Shown here: positions 46,805 to 58,446 of the stretch, in pieces
Layout of the letters: every line of letters begins with the position of its first letter
Position numbering within the stretch: the first letter of the stretch is position 1
Assembly: GCA_902806575.1 (NCBI GenBank)
Contig: CADCXD010000005.1
Location: 248,001-312,000 of the forward strand
Origin: Jackrogersella multiformis
Taxonomy: Eukaryota > Ascomycota > Sordariomycetes > Xylariales > Hypoxylaceae
Reading direction: 5' to 3'
DNA: 64,000 bases
Translations under genes and position numbers: made by a program
Notes under the pieces: model-generated
Told to the model about the DNA's origin: nothing
The model's input: the letters and a program-made list of their open reading frames with translations, nothing else
The model's database searches: none

Positions 46805-49800
46805 TATGTTTAATCCTTATCGTTCCAGTTTAAGATCCCGAGAGATATGTATTCCAGTCCTTTCCCCCTTGACGGCGGGTATTGGCTTGAGCTCGCCTTG
46901 GGTCTCTCTCTCTAAATTGAGGGGAAAGCTTCGTCTGGCACTTTAGGCAAGGAACGGTTCATGCTATAGCCTACCGAGGGTCGACCATGCAGCGGCGCCA
47001 AAGACGAGGTGCGGGTTTTTAAGGATTCTCTTTTTATGACACCCTTAATCTGTTATGTGGAGAGCGTCGATCTTGGTTGGAATCAAAACGGGATCACGGG
47101 GGCTAGAGTAATATGTCGGAACTACGTCTGTGAGGTCGAGCTTCTGACGCTAGAGGCACACGGAGTCATTAGTTGGACTGTAAAAGGCCTACTCGACTCG
47201 TGCTCTGGAGAGGTTTTGGAGAACTATCAAGCCAGGAAATGAGAATGCATGGCGGGGGGAGCACAGCCGTGTGCTTAGGTAGGCTAGGGATCGAGGTATG
47301 TATGGTTCGTAGTATATTAACGGGGATCGTTTAGGATTGATTCTGACCGTAGCCGGAACTTGATTAGATCGTTCTGGTCCTCGCAATGCGACTTGGGAAA
47401 GAGTCACATCGCCAATTTGGAACTTACAATCAATCGCACGCCTATCCCATCGATCGGTAGGCTTTTTGAAGTCCAATTATCCCCCAGGAGACAGGAAATG
47501 AAGAGTGAAGGAGGCGGAGTGGCGGAGAGGCGCGCGGAGTCAAGTTCGTGGTTATCAATCCAAAAACGCCCAACACTTAACGAGGCGCAAGCATTTACTG
47601 AGACTGCTATTTCGTAGAGCCACGTTGTTTTCAACCAGACAGTGCGCAATACGTACGTCTAGGTAGGATTGAAGGCGAGAAGAGACAAAAATTCGGATTA
47701 TCCCAGATCTACCGTCCTTTTCAGGGGGTGACGCTGACTAGGACTACAAACAACAACGATATGTAGCAACGACAAACATTTTAAGAGGCAGGTGAAAAAT
47801 GAAGGCTAGGTCATGAACACGACAAAACTCTCTTCGGTGCGAGAGCCTAAATTATGATGTGCATGTATGCGAGACGACGTCTCTTTGTCGTATGCGACTT
47901 TGTCGCGCGCAGTTGCAGCTGCAGAAAACCGCAGGCTGGTGCAGGATCGTAGAATTTGGTTGCTGGTAATCGATCGGTGTGTTTTGAGGTACTTCGATAA
48001 GTAGGTAGGTATGTCAATCAAGGAAAAGCGGCGGAGGCACAGACTGTCGAAAATGCTGTGTGTCGAGGCCGTAGGGCCACAATATGACGAGAGTCTGAGA
48101 CAAGCCCAGAGCTGATGCAGATCTACCCCGAAGTGTGGGTGGGGAGCGGGACCTAATTCTTCATCGACTTTATCGGTTTGCTATTCGCTGCTATCCGTCT
48201 TGTCTCGTCTCGTGCTAGGCCTATCCTGTCTTCCAGAACAATGATGCGCTGTGGGATTTTGGAGATCATAGGGCTTCTATGGACGAGGAGCTTCAGCACG
48301 GAGCGCATACTGGTACCTTGAGCACCTCTCCGCATCCTTAGGCTCTTTCTGGAGCCGTCTCGACGAGGGCTTATTAGTTACTAAGTTTAGCGATAGCTGA
48401 AGTGCCGGGATCGTGATGGTACCAATCTTACCTTCGAGGTCTCTTCTAATATCAATGAGAAGATTAGAATGCCCTGTCTTAAAAACGTATGCTAGTATGA
48501 CAGGAACTGGTTCTAAGTATATAGGGATCAACGATATGAAGAAATATAGTAACTACGACATGTTAAGGGGTCTTATTTGCACGATATGTACGAGAGGTAT
48601 ATAATATTATATGTATATTATTAAGAATCTTGAATCTATCAACTATAATGCTCTAGCAGCCAAGTCGCTTACAGGACGTCACGATACACGATAATCAAGT
48701 ACGGCATAAAGCCAATGATCGTTTTGATCTCCTAGGTAAGTGTTTATGTGGCTAAGTTCCTATACTTAGACGGTGAGATTTACAATTGAGATTGTTGCCG
48801 AAAAATGTCTTGTTTGGTAGGCCTCCTGAAAAGGATACCACGTATTTTTGAGGGCGGCCAACAGCCTGGAGCAAGAAAGTAAGCGCGGCAATTACTAATA
48901 TAACCATATACCCTTCTCTGGATCTATTTATACCTTGGTACTTTTGAAAGGAAAAAAGTAGGAAAAAAAAACCAAGGCAACATGAGACTAGAAATTCCGG
49001 GTTAGGTTACCTTAGGGGTTTGTGCCTCTTCCACACATTCTAAGATTAGCAATTAGTGTTGAACAGCGCCACGTGGAAGGAAATTTCTATCGCTACCTTA
49101 ACAACAGGTACAATCCTTCCAGTTCCAGGGCATAGTATCATAGGTAGGGCCCGAAACGATTTATTGATTATATGCCAGAATTAGAGGTTGACCTCCTAAA
49201 TATAGGACAAATCGGCAACAATTTGGTTTCATTCAAGATCGTGGTTCTTCCAAATCTACTAGAGTTTATTTACAACGAGCTTTCAACACGTCGAATATGA
49301 TATCCTAGGTAAATTACTGTGTTCGGGATACTTGCTTGATAAAATCTTGGTCGGCGATCCCACTGTTACATCTTGATCCTTTGCCCCTGCGTCCTGTAAC
49401 CATTTCCGAATCCCTCTCTCTGTACCCTTGTGAATCGAGGGGCTTCCCACCCCACGGCTAAGAAAGTTGTTTGACCATGATGGGCTTCGAGAAGAATTCT
49501 AGCGCCATTTCCCCCACCATTATTCTGCTTGGGCCGTGGTGTCGTGCATAGTGCTTAACCTACCTGGTAGTGGACACAAACATACCTACCTACCGGTAGG
49601 TAATCTATGGTAATGTAGTATCTCGATTAGACTAGGTAGGTAGTAACTCAAATCGGTGAAATACGCGTCCTCTAGTATTACATCCAGATGACTAACGAGT
49701 ATTGGCTTCAACACTTAGTAAGAGCCGTACGTGTGTTATATCTTGCAGACATACATAATCGAACCCTAACGGGAAGGTGCATATCCAATTTGAACTCCCT

Positions 49801-50640
49801 ATTCGACCGCACGTGTCGTATTTCTCCGGCGAATGATAATATAATTCATATCTACCTTCTAGAACACTTCCGGAAGGACGTCAAAATGGAAGGTCGTGAG
49901 GCTCTCACAATCCACAGGGTGAAGTTACCTCGTGTAATGACGACTACTAGCTCGGATACGAGCTCATGGCCCACGACCTATAGATACCTAGGGAGTTTAA
50001 GGTTGATTCCATCAGCATCGTTGGTATCTCGCAACGCTTCCTATCTATGATGAGGTGACGTATCTATAGTGACAATATTATGAAGTGTATATGAAAAGGT
50101 TTCAACATCTGTCATACTGTTTCTGTCATCTACTGAATATATTTTACAGTATTATTCGCACGGCGTAATGAACCTTTCGAGAATTGGAGGTTTTATATGC
50201 ACATCTCCTCTGGTGGAATCAAGTCCCTCAGCCTAATTTCGCACCTCCTGAAAAAGTAATTCTTGGGATTCCTTCTTGACTATTGCAGCGGCTCGCAGGA
50301 GAGCCAAGTATGCACATTATTGGGACCCCGCCCTCGCATGCGATATCAGAATTTCGAGAGCCCTCAAATATAGCTTGCTGCGACTAGTATATCACCAACC
50401 TTGTCCGACCATAATTTTAGAGTGATATTTAATATATTGTGCTGAAGGCGGGAACGAGACGGCTGCGCGCTGCCGAATTTGTAGGCTTGCGGGTTGCCCT
50501 GCGAGAGGCCTAGGACTCATGCCCGTAAGCATGAACTAGGGGCCAGTAGATAATTGACTGCAAGAGTCAATGCTGTCGTTATCCATAAGCTGACATTCGA
50601 CATTTAGGTAGAGGGTTCATGCTTTCCACTGGACTATCCC
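46805..50640. other. gene-free spacer, 3.8 kb
   Basis: No gene I can support. Overlapping ORFs at 47000-47650, 48153-48531 (two frames on minus) and 49688-50050 were read and show no family motif. Those at 48153-48531 have protein-like composition and may be a relic, but I cannot name it. Motif palindromes occur at 49575-49605 (CTACCTACCGGTAGGTA). The segment directly downstream of the small secreted protein gene has normal composition. Confidence 0.4.
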
Positions 50641-50871
50641 TCACGCTCCCATACCACATATACCATAATTGCAGTTTACGTCGTCTCCCACATTACAGCA
50701 CATTGAGCCACCGGCGCAGAAACAACCTGTAGGCAACATAATTGATTCTTTTAGGTCGCTCAACATAACGTTTCCAGTTGACTGTTCATGGGTTAAACGA
50801 AACTGGTCCGGGAGAGCGAATACCGCAGTACTCATAAGAGTGAGCAAAAGCGATACGATCGAACAACGCAT
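50641..50871 (-). CDS. small secreted cysteine-rich protein, 76 aa (effector-like)
   Basis: From the internal Met at 50871 the protein begins MRCSIVSLLLTLMSTAVFA, a clean signal peptide with a cleavage site near AVFA-LP. The ~55-residue mature part has six cysteines packed into the last 27 residues (GCFCAGGSMCCNVG, then NCNYGICG), enough for three disulfides. Size, secretion signal and Cys count fit fungal small secreted proteins that act outside the cell, including antimicrobial or host-directed ones; no known family was recognised. The frame stays open upstream to 50967, but that extension would bury the signal peptide, so I chose the later Met. It sits alone in a gene-poor stretch. Moderate confidence, since short ORFs can arise by chance. 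Confidence 0.55.
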   Translation of the reverse strand: MRCSIVSLLLTLMSTAVFALPDQFRLTHEQSTGNVMLSDLKESIMLPTGCFCAGGSMCCNVGDDVNCNYGICGMGA

Positions 50872-52146
50872 ATTGATGACGAAGAAGCTGTTTAATACCG
50901 GTAATAGTAAGTGTAAAAGTCGCGGATGTAATGTGACGGCAAGGGTCAGTCTCCTAAAGTCAACCAACAGTAACTGACGATGTTATAAAGGAGAAAATAG
51001 GGCACTTGAAAGGCTCTAATAAAACAAACCTTGGAAGTTTAACAAAATATTTCAGCGATTTCAATAATTAAACTAATGAATATATAAACCCAATCGGCGA
51101 AGGTCGCTTTGGAAATACAACCAGTTATTAAACTAACCGCCGAGTCGATCTTTCAGTACCTAATGGATACCCGCGAAGCCCGGCCCCCATGTCTTTCTAA
51201 GGGGTTGGCGGGGATGAGGATTCCATACAACCCTACTATGTAGGACTATGTGTTCCAATCAAGAAAGCATCTAAGCTAAGAATATAATTAAAATTATAGT
51301 GTTGGTGTAAAACGCATTAAAAATTACTAGAACCGATAGTGATCAGCCTCCCTGAATCCTTCTACTTATTGAGAGAATCATATAGGGTGCACCTTAATGC
51401 GATATTAGGCCTGGCACATCGAACCGTACGAGTTGGCTGAACGCCGATATGGCGACGTTTCCAACCCCGAGTCGCAAAGGGGAGTTACCAATCACATTAC
51501 ATAAATTCGATATTAATTACTTCTTTAAGTTTACCGCGTTTAAATTTGATATTATTGGATCACATTGGAAAATGGAAAATGACACAGGTTATTACCCCTA
51601 TTATATGAGAGATGTCTCGAAGCTGGTTGTAACTAGCAGACCCAGAGAAAAAGAGAGGCAAGTTAAAAAGATACCAACCACAGAAATAATAACTTACTTT
51701 AAGTAGATAATAATGGAATTTTGAGCCTTATTGACCTATCACGTTACTTTTCTAGTACGTATATCGAGAGTCACAGCTCTCCCAGGCCCCATACCGCTAC
51801 GCCCCTTACTTGCGTTACCAAGTGCGCAAACTCGGGGCTGTTAGGGAGACCCGACAATTTTCAGCTTACCAACCTGAAGATTCATGGCAGTTGTCACGCA
51901 AACCATAGCAGTTCATACTGATAATTAAGGTTGAGATGAAGAGCTGAAACCTGGGGACATAATAGGAAAACTGGAATATTACTTACCGTTAGTGGCTTCA
52001 AGTGTAAAATTGTTTATACGATTGGTCTGTTATCCAACCGCAAGCCAGGCCGCTGGCCGATATTATCTACTTTAGTTTCAATATACACTATTATGCCATA
52101 GAACTCTTTATAAATATGAAGTAAAAGAAGCTAGCTAAGCTTGGAA
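50872..52146. other. intergenic spacer
   Basis: 1.3 kb, AT-leaning, no gene supported. A + ORF at 51449-51706 has no recognisable feature. Confidence 0.4.
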
Positions 52147-54113
52147 CTAAATAATGCCGAATCGTGGCGTGAGTTTAACTCTGAGATATCCTTCGTGTCC
52201 CTTCTTAGGGTATGTATCTAAATACCTGTACCCCTCTCTATAATCTCTTTCTTCGTCCCAGAGGGAGACATTGAAGTTATATATGATGCTTACGAGCGTT
52301 TTGCGGAGAATGTGGCGAGCGATACTTGATTTTGTTAGCTTTAAGATCGACATTGGATACCTACATGGTATTTATTAGGTAGTAAATGAAACATGCAGAT
52401 GCTTTAGAAGTTCGACTTACAACTGCCCTAAGCATGTCCGTGTGCCCGTTCCGAACGTCGCCGAGTTATTCCGCATTTTTCGGGCGTCGGGGCCGAAGCC
52501 TAGCCAGCGGTCCGGCTTGAACACTTCTGGGTCCGGGTATAGAACTGGATCCCGCTCTAAAAGGTGTAACGTAAAACTCATGCTTGTCTATAATAGGGGT
52601 TAGTCGAGCTGTGTACTCCTATTGCCGCATTTTTACTTTATGTAACGATATAATAAAAGAATGTGGTTTAATCTGAACCACTCATTACTCACCATCGGCG
52701 GAATTATCGTTTCGTCATAAGTTACGGGCTCAGATATTTGTCTCGGCTGGCGATGCCACCCTGGCGAACTGAGACGTGTCGACTCCCTACACAAGGCATC
52801 CTAGAAATCTTATTAGTGATCTGTCTTGATTTTCTTCTTGATTCTTTCTTTTTTTAAAAGTATACTATGCTCAATTCCTTAACTGCGAGTTCGAATAATT
52901 CGAAAGATCAGTATGAACTTACAAGATACGGAAGCTGTAAAACCTTCGGGTCGCGCCACACTTGGTGCCCATAAGTGCCAACATCTAAACAACGATCCAT
53001 CTCGGCGCGCAGTCTTTCGACGCACTCCGGGTTTTGAACCATGTGATGTAATAGGAAGGTTAGGTTGCTTAGTAGCGACTCATTCCCGATGAAAATAGCT
53101 TGCGCAGACTCCTGGATAACAATCCGCTCACTACCAAGCTGATGCCAGAGCTGCGCCAGCACGCTTTTATGACCCTTTTCAGGCGGGCCGAGTGCGTCCC
53201 CCTTGGTAATTTGCTCCAAGTGTGAACCGACAAGCTGATGCAGGGTCAGCTTTATACTTGCTATATGTATATACCAGAATTATATCCAAGAAATGAGGGC
53301 TTACCGAGTCAAGCCATCCAAGTGGCGATACTTTGCGCAGCAACGGAAGGACATCGAACATCTTCTTGACCGGGGGCATAGATCGCAGTACAGTAGCAAG
53401 GTCGATAGAACTGAAAGCCCTCGTAGAATCATGCATGGTGGCTAAATCAAGGCTTTTCAGGAATCCTAGATCCTCACCGAGGAGGTATGAGAGCATAAAA
53501 TCGTTTGTGTAGGCCCATAAAACGTGTGTTAGATTCGTCGGAGTCTTCGTTTCCGAAAGGGAAGTAAGCTTTTTGTACAATGACTCGAGTTGTGTATTCA
53601 TCGTAGTGCTAGAGAAAGACGCAAGGCTTGCTCCAGTAAACAGGGGTTGTATTATCGATTTTCGTTCACTGTGGGCTTGTGGAAGCGCTAGACCACCGAG
53701 TAAGGTGTTGAGCAGACCGTAGTAATTGTTACATTTCTTCAGGTCTGGCCTTTTATGGTGCTTCAGGCATGCCTCATGATCAGTGAAATGAAGTTCATTT
53801 GGCCCTATTCGGACAATAGGTCCTATGGTATTAATCAGTAAAAAGTCCAACCCGCTTATCCTTTTCATTTGAGGGCCTAACCGTATATGTTGTGAAGAGA
53901 CTTCAAGTTCTCCAACCAATCATTTCTTATAAGGACATGATATGCTTCGTATAGCTTTGTTGCTGCTGCATATTGCGGCCCAGGAAACTTGGATAAGGGA
54001 CTCAAGAATAGTCGATAGAGTATTTTGAATATAAAAAACAAAGACAAGAGCAAGAGGAGGGCTACACAAGCCTGGGGCATAGAGGAGATAGGCTGAATCC
54101 AAAAACCCAACAT
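52147..54113 (-). CDS. cytochrome P450 monooxygenase, microsomal
   Basis: Six exons: 54113..53882, 53822..53305, 53234..52923, 52800..52693, 52587..52421 and 52360..52147. The introns are 59, 70, 122, 105 and 60 nt with consensus ends. Product 516 aa. An N-terminal membrane anchor (ACVALLLLLSLFFIFKILY) is followed by LSPLSKFPGPQ, the Pro-rich hinge. The first splice rebuilds NIYGPIVRIGPNELHF, typical of CYP58/65-like fungal P450s. The K-helix ExxR is E360-STR363 in CRESTRLSSPGWHR. The PERF-like region is FKPDRWLGFGPDARK. The heme loop is FGTGTRTCLG with Cys442 as iron ligand. The I-helix reads AIFIGNESLLSNL (296-308), with Glu-Ser in place of the usual Asp/Glu-Thr pair. No polyketide, peptide or terpene enzyme lies within the window, so the substrate is unknown. 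Confidence 0.93.
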
Positions 54114-55653
54114 AATTAACGAGGTTCAATATCCGCCGTCGATCGAATATTCAGCTCCTATATATTCGAGAAATATGCAACGAAGAAGAATTTGCTCTTC
54201 CTTGAGCGGTATCTCATTTAATATGACTTTGTGAAAAAGTAGTTGATCGACAATAGAAGACTGAAGGGTCTTTCACCTGACTTTCATAACTATATACCCC
54301 CTATCTTACGTAGCATCCATCTGTAATTGTGTTAACACAATCCTAGCAGTCCATAAAGTTGCACTATTTTTCGACTTTAAGTCATCTTCTCGTATACCCT
54401 TTTCATTGCCACATGGCCTTACTCGTCGTAGTTCTGGTGCGATTATGTGCCCCTTCCCCTCTTCTTGCATTACTAACTTCCATGTGAAGTTAGATTATCT
54501 CTCATGCCGCGGCTTTCGTGGGACTCGAGATACTACGCGAGCCACTGCTAGGCTTTACCACATCCGGGGTTTCTAATAAAGCAAACAAAATACCTAATAT
54601 CGAGCCAAGTATGATATCACCCCAAACAAATAAAATACCGAAAAATCTAGGTTATATCTATTTGGCGATTTTGAAGATTTGACTTGACTTATTAAGCAAT
54701 TAAAATGGAGAAAACTGGAGATAAAAGTAGGCGTTTTATCAGCTTTCATTTTTTATTATAAAGGTATTGCGAACCACGTTGTCGACTTTTATAATATCAT
54801 ATAAAGATGTAAGAAAGTTTTGAGACAATAACTTTGATTTGTTAGAATGGCTGAACATCCCAGCTCCGATTTATCCTTGATGTCCAAGTAATAGTGGGGC
54901 AAATGGAGGCATGTTGACCTTTAGGTATACCTATGAGTTTGATCTAGGAGATATTTAGGTATCTAATGTTACGAAAAACTTTAGTATACGACACTTCAGC
55001 CATGAAGACTTAAAGCATGCATAGCCTTTGGGAGTTCTCGGCAATGTGACGTAGTTATTCCGTCATCGTTAAATATATCAATCAACAAACTGAACCCCAG
55101 AAAATGTTCCTACTAATGTATCGAGAAGCTAAAAACAGTTTAAACCCATTATCCCACATGGTAAACCTAGGTTTATACACAATCAGGTCGTGCCTATATC
55201 TTAACTGGGATGAGGAATAGATCTAGGTGAACACTTAAAAGGTATAGATAAGTCTCGAAGAAGTACCTAGTTATTCTGGCTTAACAGAAGTGGGAATACA
55301 CCTTATATATTTATAATATTACATATTAGCTATAAGGTACGATATATACTATCACAGGCCAAAACTAATTGACAAGGAGGGAGTTTTGGTAGCTCTGCAA
55401 AGCCCAAAAAGGGGAGAGCAGGTCTTGGCAGGGGGTAAAGCTCCACATTTATAGTGTGATATATACTGCAAACTGCAGTAAACACATTAACACTTAACTT
55501 AAAGTACTTGTGACTTTCGCTTCATGGACCTAGATTTAGTGTAGTCCGAAAAGATGATGTTCCATGAGACTCCAAGACTGTTTGCAATTCTTTCCCAACC
55601 CCTCCTTATCGAATATCCCCTAAATATGGACAACCTTTTCTCACAAATAGGAC
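54114..55653. other. gene-free spacer
   Basis: 1.5 kb, AT-leaning, between two minus-strand genes; no coding signal found. Confidence 0.45.
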
Positions 55654-56265
55654 CTAATTTCGGTCTTCGAGTTCCCAATCATCGAATATGCCATCCGACA
55701 ATAATCCTTGAACTATAGCCACACATATTGCGTATGTCCAGGTGGCGGAGCTCGATGTTATTAACAACAGGTAGCCGTAAAGGCGATAGCCTCGGCTTGA
55801 GGTTCGTAGCCAAAGCCACGTTCTGCTGGCGTAGTGATGTGCTAATATTTCGCAACGATATATCCCGTTGATAATGGGGCATGGGCTCGATGGCTCTTTG
55901 CTAGGGGAGCAAGGCCGTATTTCAGCCACAGTGCACGGCTCGTCTCGGTCGATGCCTACTCCCGTTGATCGAATTACACGAGGTTCCAATGCTTCTTCTC
56001 GAGTAGGAAGCCAATCTGAATTCGACGTAGCCTTGTCGTGTTGCTCTAAGCTTTGCTCCGGTTGGAAAGCGTTCTCGCCGCTCCATTCTTTCCACTCATC
56101 CTTCTCTATTTCCTCCCATTCATCATCATCCTCCGTCTTTCGTTCTTCGTGAGGTAGAGATACTTCTTGTCTAACCTCGACGAATTCATCATCATCTTCC
56201 CCGGGTGGACGACCTGATGGTGCCTGGGGCAGTACCTCCCACTCAGCCAACTTGGATTGTATCAT
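55654..56265 (-). CDS. acidic protein with AIM-like motifs and a C-terminal membrane segment, 203 aa
   Basis: I do not recognise a family. The N-terminal third is very acidic and holds three W/F-x-x-L/I/V cores in acidic context: EWEVL (8-12), DDDEFVEV (24-31) and DDDEWEEI (46-53). These resemble Atg8-interacting (AIM/LIR) motifs. The middle (80-130) looks disordered. Residues ~163-190 (LYGYLLLITSS and YAICVAIVQGLL) are hydrophobic, enough for one membrane span or a short hairpin, and the tail is FDDWELEDRN. Tail-anchored proteins with cytosolic AIMs are the layout of selective-autophagy receptors; that is an inference from motifs only. The frame is intronless and ends 1 kb from the next gene. 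An unseen 3' intron could alter the C-terminus. Confidence 0.65.
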   Translation of the reverse strand: MIQSKLAEWEVLPQAPSGRPPGEDDDEFVEVRQEVSLPHEERKTEDDDEWEEIEKDEWKEWSGENAFQPEQSLEQHDKATSNSDWLPTREEALEPRVIRSTGVGIDRDEPCTVAEIRPCSPSKEPSSPCPIINGIYRCEILAHHYASRTWLWLRTSSRGYRLYGYLLLITSSSATWTYAICVAIVQGLLSDGIFDDWELEDRN

Positions 56266-57342
56266 TTCTCGATCTCTATTCCGAAAATTTGGTGAACCCT
56301 AATCCCGCTCTAGGATTTATTGAATGTGTGAAAACGTAAGGCATTTATGTCAATGGTGGAAATGGGGAATGGGGAAGGACAATGGAAAAGTAGCCAGCTC
56401 CGAAAGCCTCGAGAGTATTCTCAATAGAATGTTGTTTCCTATTCTTACATTCGGATTCCATCGTCTTTATATCTTTGGCCCAGGAAAGCTAGCTAAAGAT
56501 GATTGAACGGCGCATAACTAGACTAGCTTCAACCTTTTGGCTGTTGGCTGAATAGTAGAAATACTCTCGCATAGTTCGACTATTTGCATGCTATAAATTA
56601 CAGATCTCGATATATAAGGTCGTATAACCTTTCCTGTTGGTACCTAACAAGGGGAACGCCTAATCGAAATTCGAGTATCTTGTCTCGTATTCAACTAGTA
56701 TTCAATTCGTTGTCACCTACCGACAATCTAGGAATTGTATAAAATCTCGCGCCTCTAGAGAAGATGGCGGCAACTAATCCCAAATAGCTGAAGCTTACTA
56801 GCACTAGTTTGATATACTAGGTATGTTAACTTTGTGTCGATACATACCTCGAGCACTTAATAGAGGGTAAAATATGTCTCATACCCTAACCTACCTAGGT
56901 AGGTAGGTACCTAGTATTTGTGAATTATGATTGTGATTGTAGGTAATTGTACCTAGTTGTAAAGGGGAGGTTGATTTTGTACCGAGGTACCAAGTATCCA
57001 AACGAGATGCAACCATTTTTATTACTAATCACGTAGTTACGTAATACAGTTAAGCTTCATCGGGTATCCGGAGTTAAGAAACTTTCTATCATAGAACTTG
57101 GTCGGCTCTTTCTAGCGCCTTCTCCGCCTCCACCTAGGTATCTTTTTACACCCACCATTAGCAAGTGGGCTGTGATTACATTAGCCATTTCTTCCTTACA
57201 ACATCCATTGAATCGGCGTCATCGCCTGCATTCTTCTTCCTCTTCAACAACAACAACAACAACAGCAACAGCATTTTCTCCAACCTCACCCACAATTTCT
57301 TTTGTTATTCTTCCTAAATTCGTCTATTCGTTGAATTCAACA
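56266..57342. other. divergent intergenic region
   Basis: About 1.1 kb between the AIM-motif protein (-) and the BI-1-like gene (+). It contains an ACCTACCTAGGTAGGTAGGTAC array at 56888-56911. The last ~150 bp (57190-57340) are CT/CAA-rich, as in a fungal 5' UTR. The frame upstream of 57343 is open from 57172, but that part reads as low-complexity UTR. Confidence 0.5.
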
Positions 57343-58446
57343 ATGTCCTTCACGATCACGGTCCGCGCGGGACCTTCCCGCCTGGCATCCAGGTTGCCAG
57401 AGATTGCGAAAAGCTCGTTCCGAACCACAGCTCCCACCCGAGCGTTCCATCAATCCACCAGATCATCCAACTTCTTCACATCGCGAACGATCGCCGCACC
57501 GACGCTACTGCGAACAGCGCCCAAAAATGCCTTTGCGAAATCTTCGAGAACGTACATGCAGCAGACTGCTGCTCCCGCCACCGACTCAGGCTCGACGATG
57601 CGTCGACTGCTGACTGGTGGTGCAATTTTTGGCGGCACTTTCATCGCAATCAACGCTGTCTTCAACCGTGATACGCGAGAGGATGGCGGTATGCCGGTAT
57701 TTGAGCGTTCCTATCTGAACTCGACCTTCCTCCACACCGGCCTTGGTATCGGAATCATCGGTATTACCGCACGACAGATGGTCCAGTCTGGGTTCGTTTA
57801 CAGGTTGATGGTGACAAATCCTTGGGTTGTGGCTATCGGTGGTTTGGCTCTCAGCTTCGGCACCATGCTTGGAACTCGTGCTATTGATCCTGATAAGTGA
57901 GTGTTATTACTCAGACCCCTTCTCGTCTGTCCAAACCAACAGCAACTAACATATAAAAGCTACGTCCCCAAGTATGCGCTCTGGACCGCGTTCAACGCCA
58001 CCCAGGCTGCCTTCATCGCCCCGCTCATCGCATTCGCACCCGGTGTTCTGATTGCTCGTGCTGGCCTCTACACTATCGCCATGATGGGAGCCATCTCGTT
58101 CGTAGGTGCCACTGCCAAGCAGGAGAAGTACCTGTACATCGGTGGCCCTCTTCTTGCCGGGGCCGCCATCGTTGCCGTTTCGGGCCTCGCTCCTCTTGTC
58201 ATCCCGGTAACCGCGGCCCGAACGTTGGCCTTGACGGAGAACATCTGGCTGTACGGTGGTCTAGCGGTCTTTGGTGGCTTCACTCTATACGATGTTCAGA
58301 AGATCTTACACCACGCACGCATGGCCGAGCAAGGCGTCATCAAGAAGGACCCGGTAAACGAGAGCATCTCGCTTGAGTTGGACTTCTTGAACATCTTCAT
58401 CCGGATGGTCCAGATCTTGATGATGCAGCAAAACCGCAGGAAGTAA
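57343..58446 (+). CDS. mitochondrial BAX-inhibitor-1-like (GHITM/TMBIM5-type) membrane protein
   Basis: TMBIM5/GHITM relatives sit in the inner mitochondrial membrane and affect cristae and ion transport in animals. Two exons: 57343..57896 and 57960..58446; the 63-nt intron (GTGAGT..CTAAC..AAAG) joins IDPDK-N to YVPKYALWTAF. Product 346 aa. Residues 1-100 form an Arg/Ser/Thr-rich mitochondrial presequence (RAFHQSTRSSNFFTSR), and about seven hydrophobic segments follow, from LLTGGAIFGGTFIAINAVF to NIWLYGGLAVFGGFTLYDVQKIL. The last matches the family's conserved FxxYDxQ block. It ends LDFLNIFIRMVQILMMQ, as BI-1 family members do. I chose MSFTITV over the more upstream Met at 57172, because the latter would prepend a Ser/Thr low-complexity stretch read from the 5' UTR. 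Confidence 0.92.

Noticed and set aside
48153..48531. Pair of overlapping minus ORFs that look protein-like
   Set aside because: Different frames, no family motif I can name and no splice that joins them; a gene relic is possible but not supportable.
49688..50050. 120-codon + ORF
   Set aside because: No domain, no signal peptide and average composition; length is within chance for this region.
50641..56265. Secondary-metabolite cluster around the P450
   Set aside because: No polyketide synthase, NRPS, terpene synthase, pathway transporter or transcription factor is next to it.
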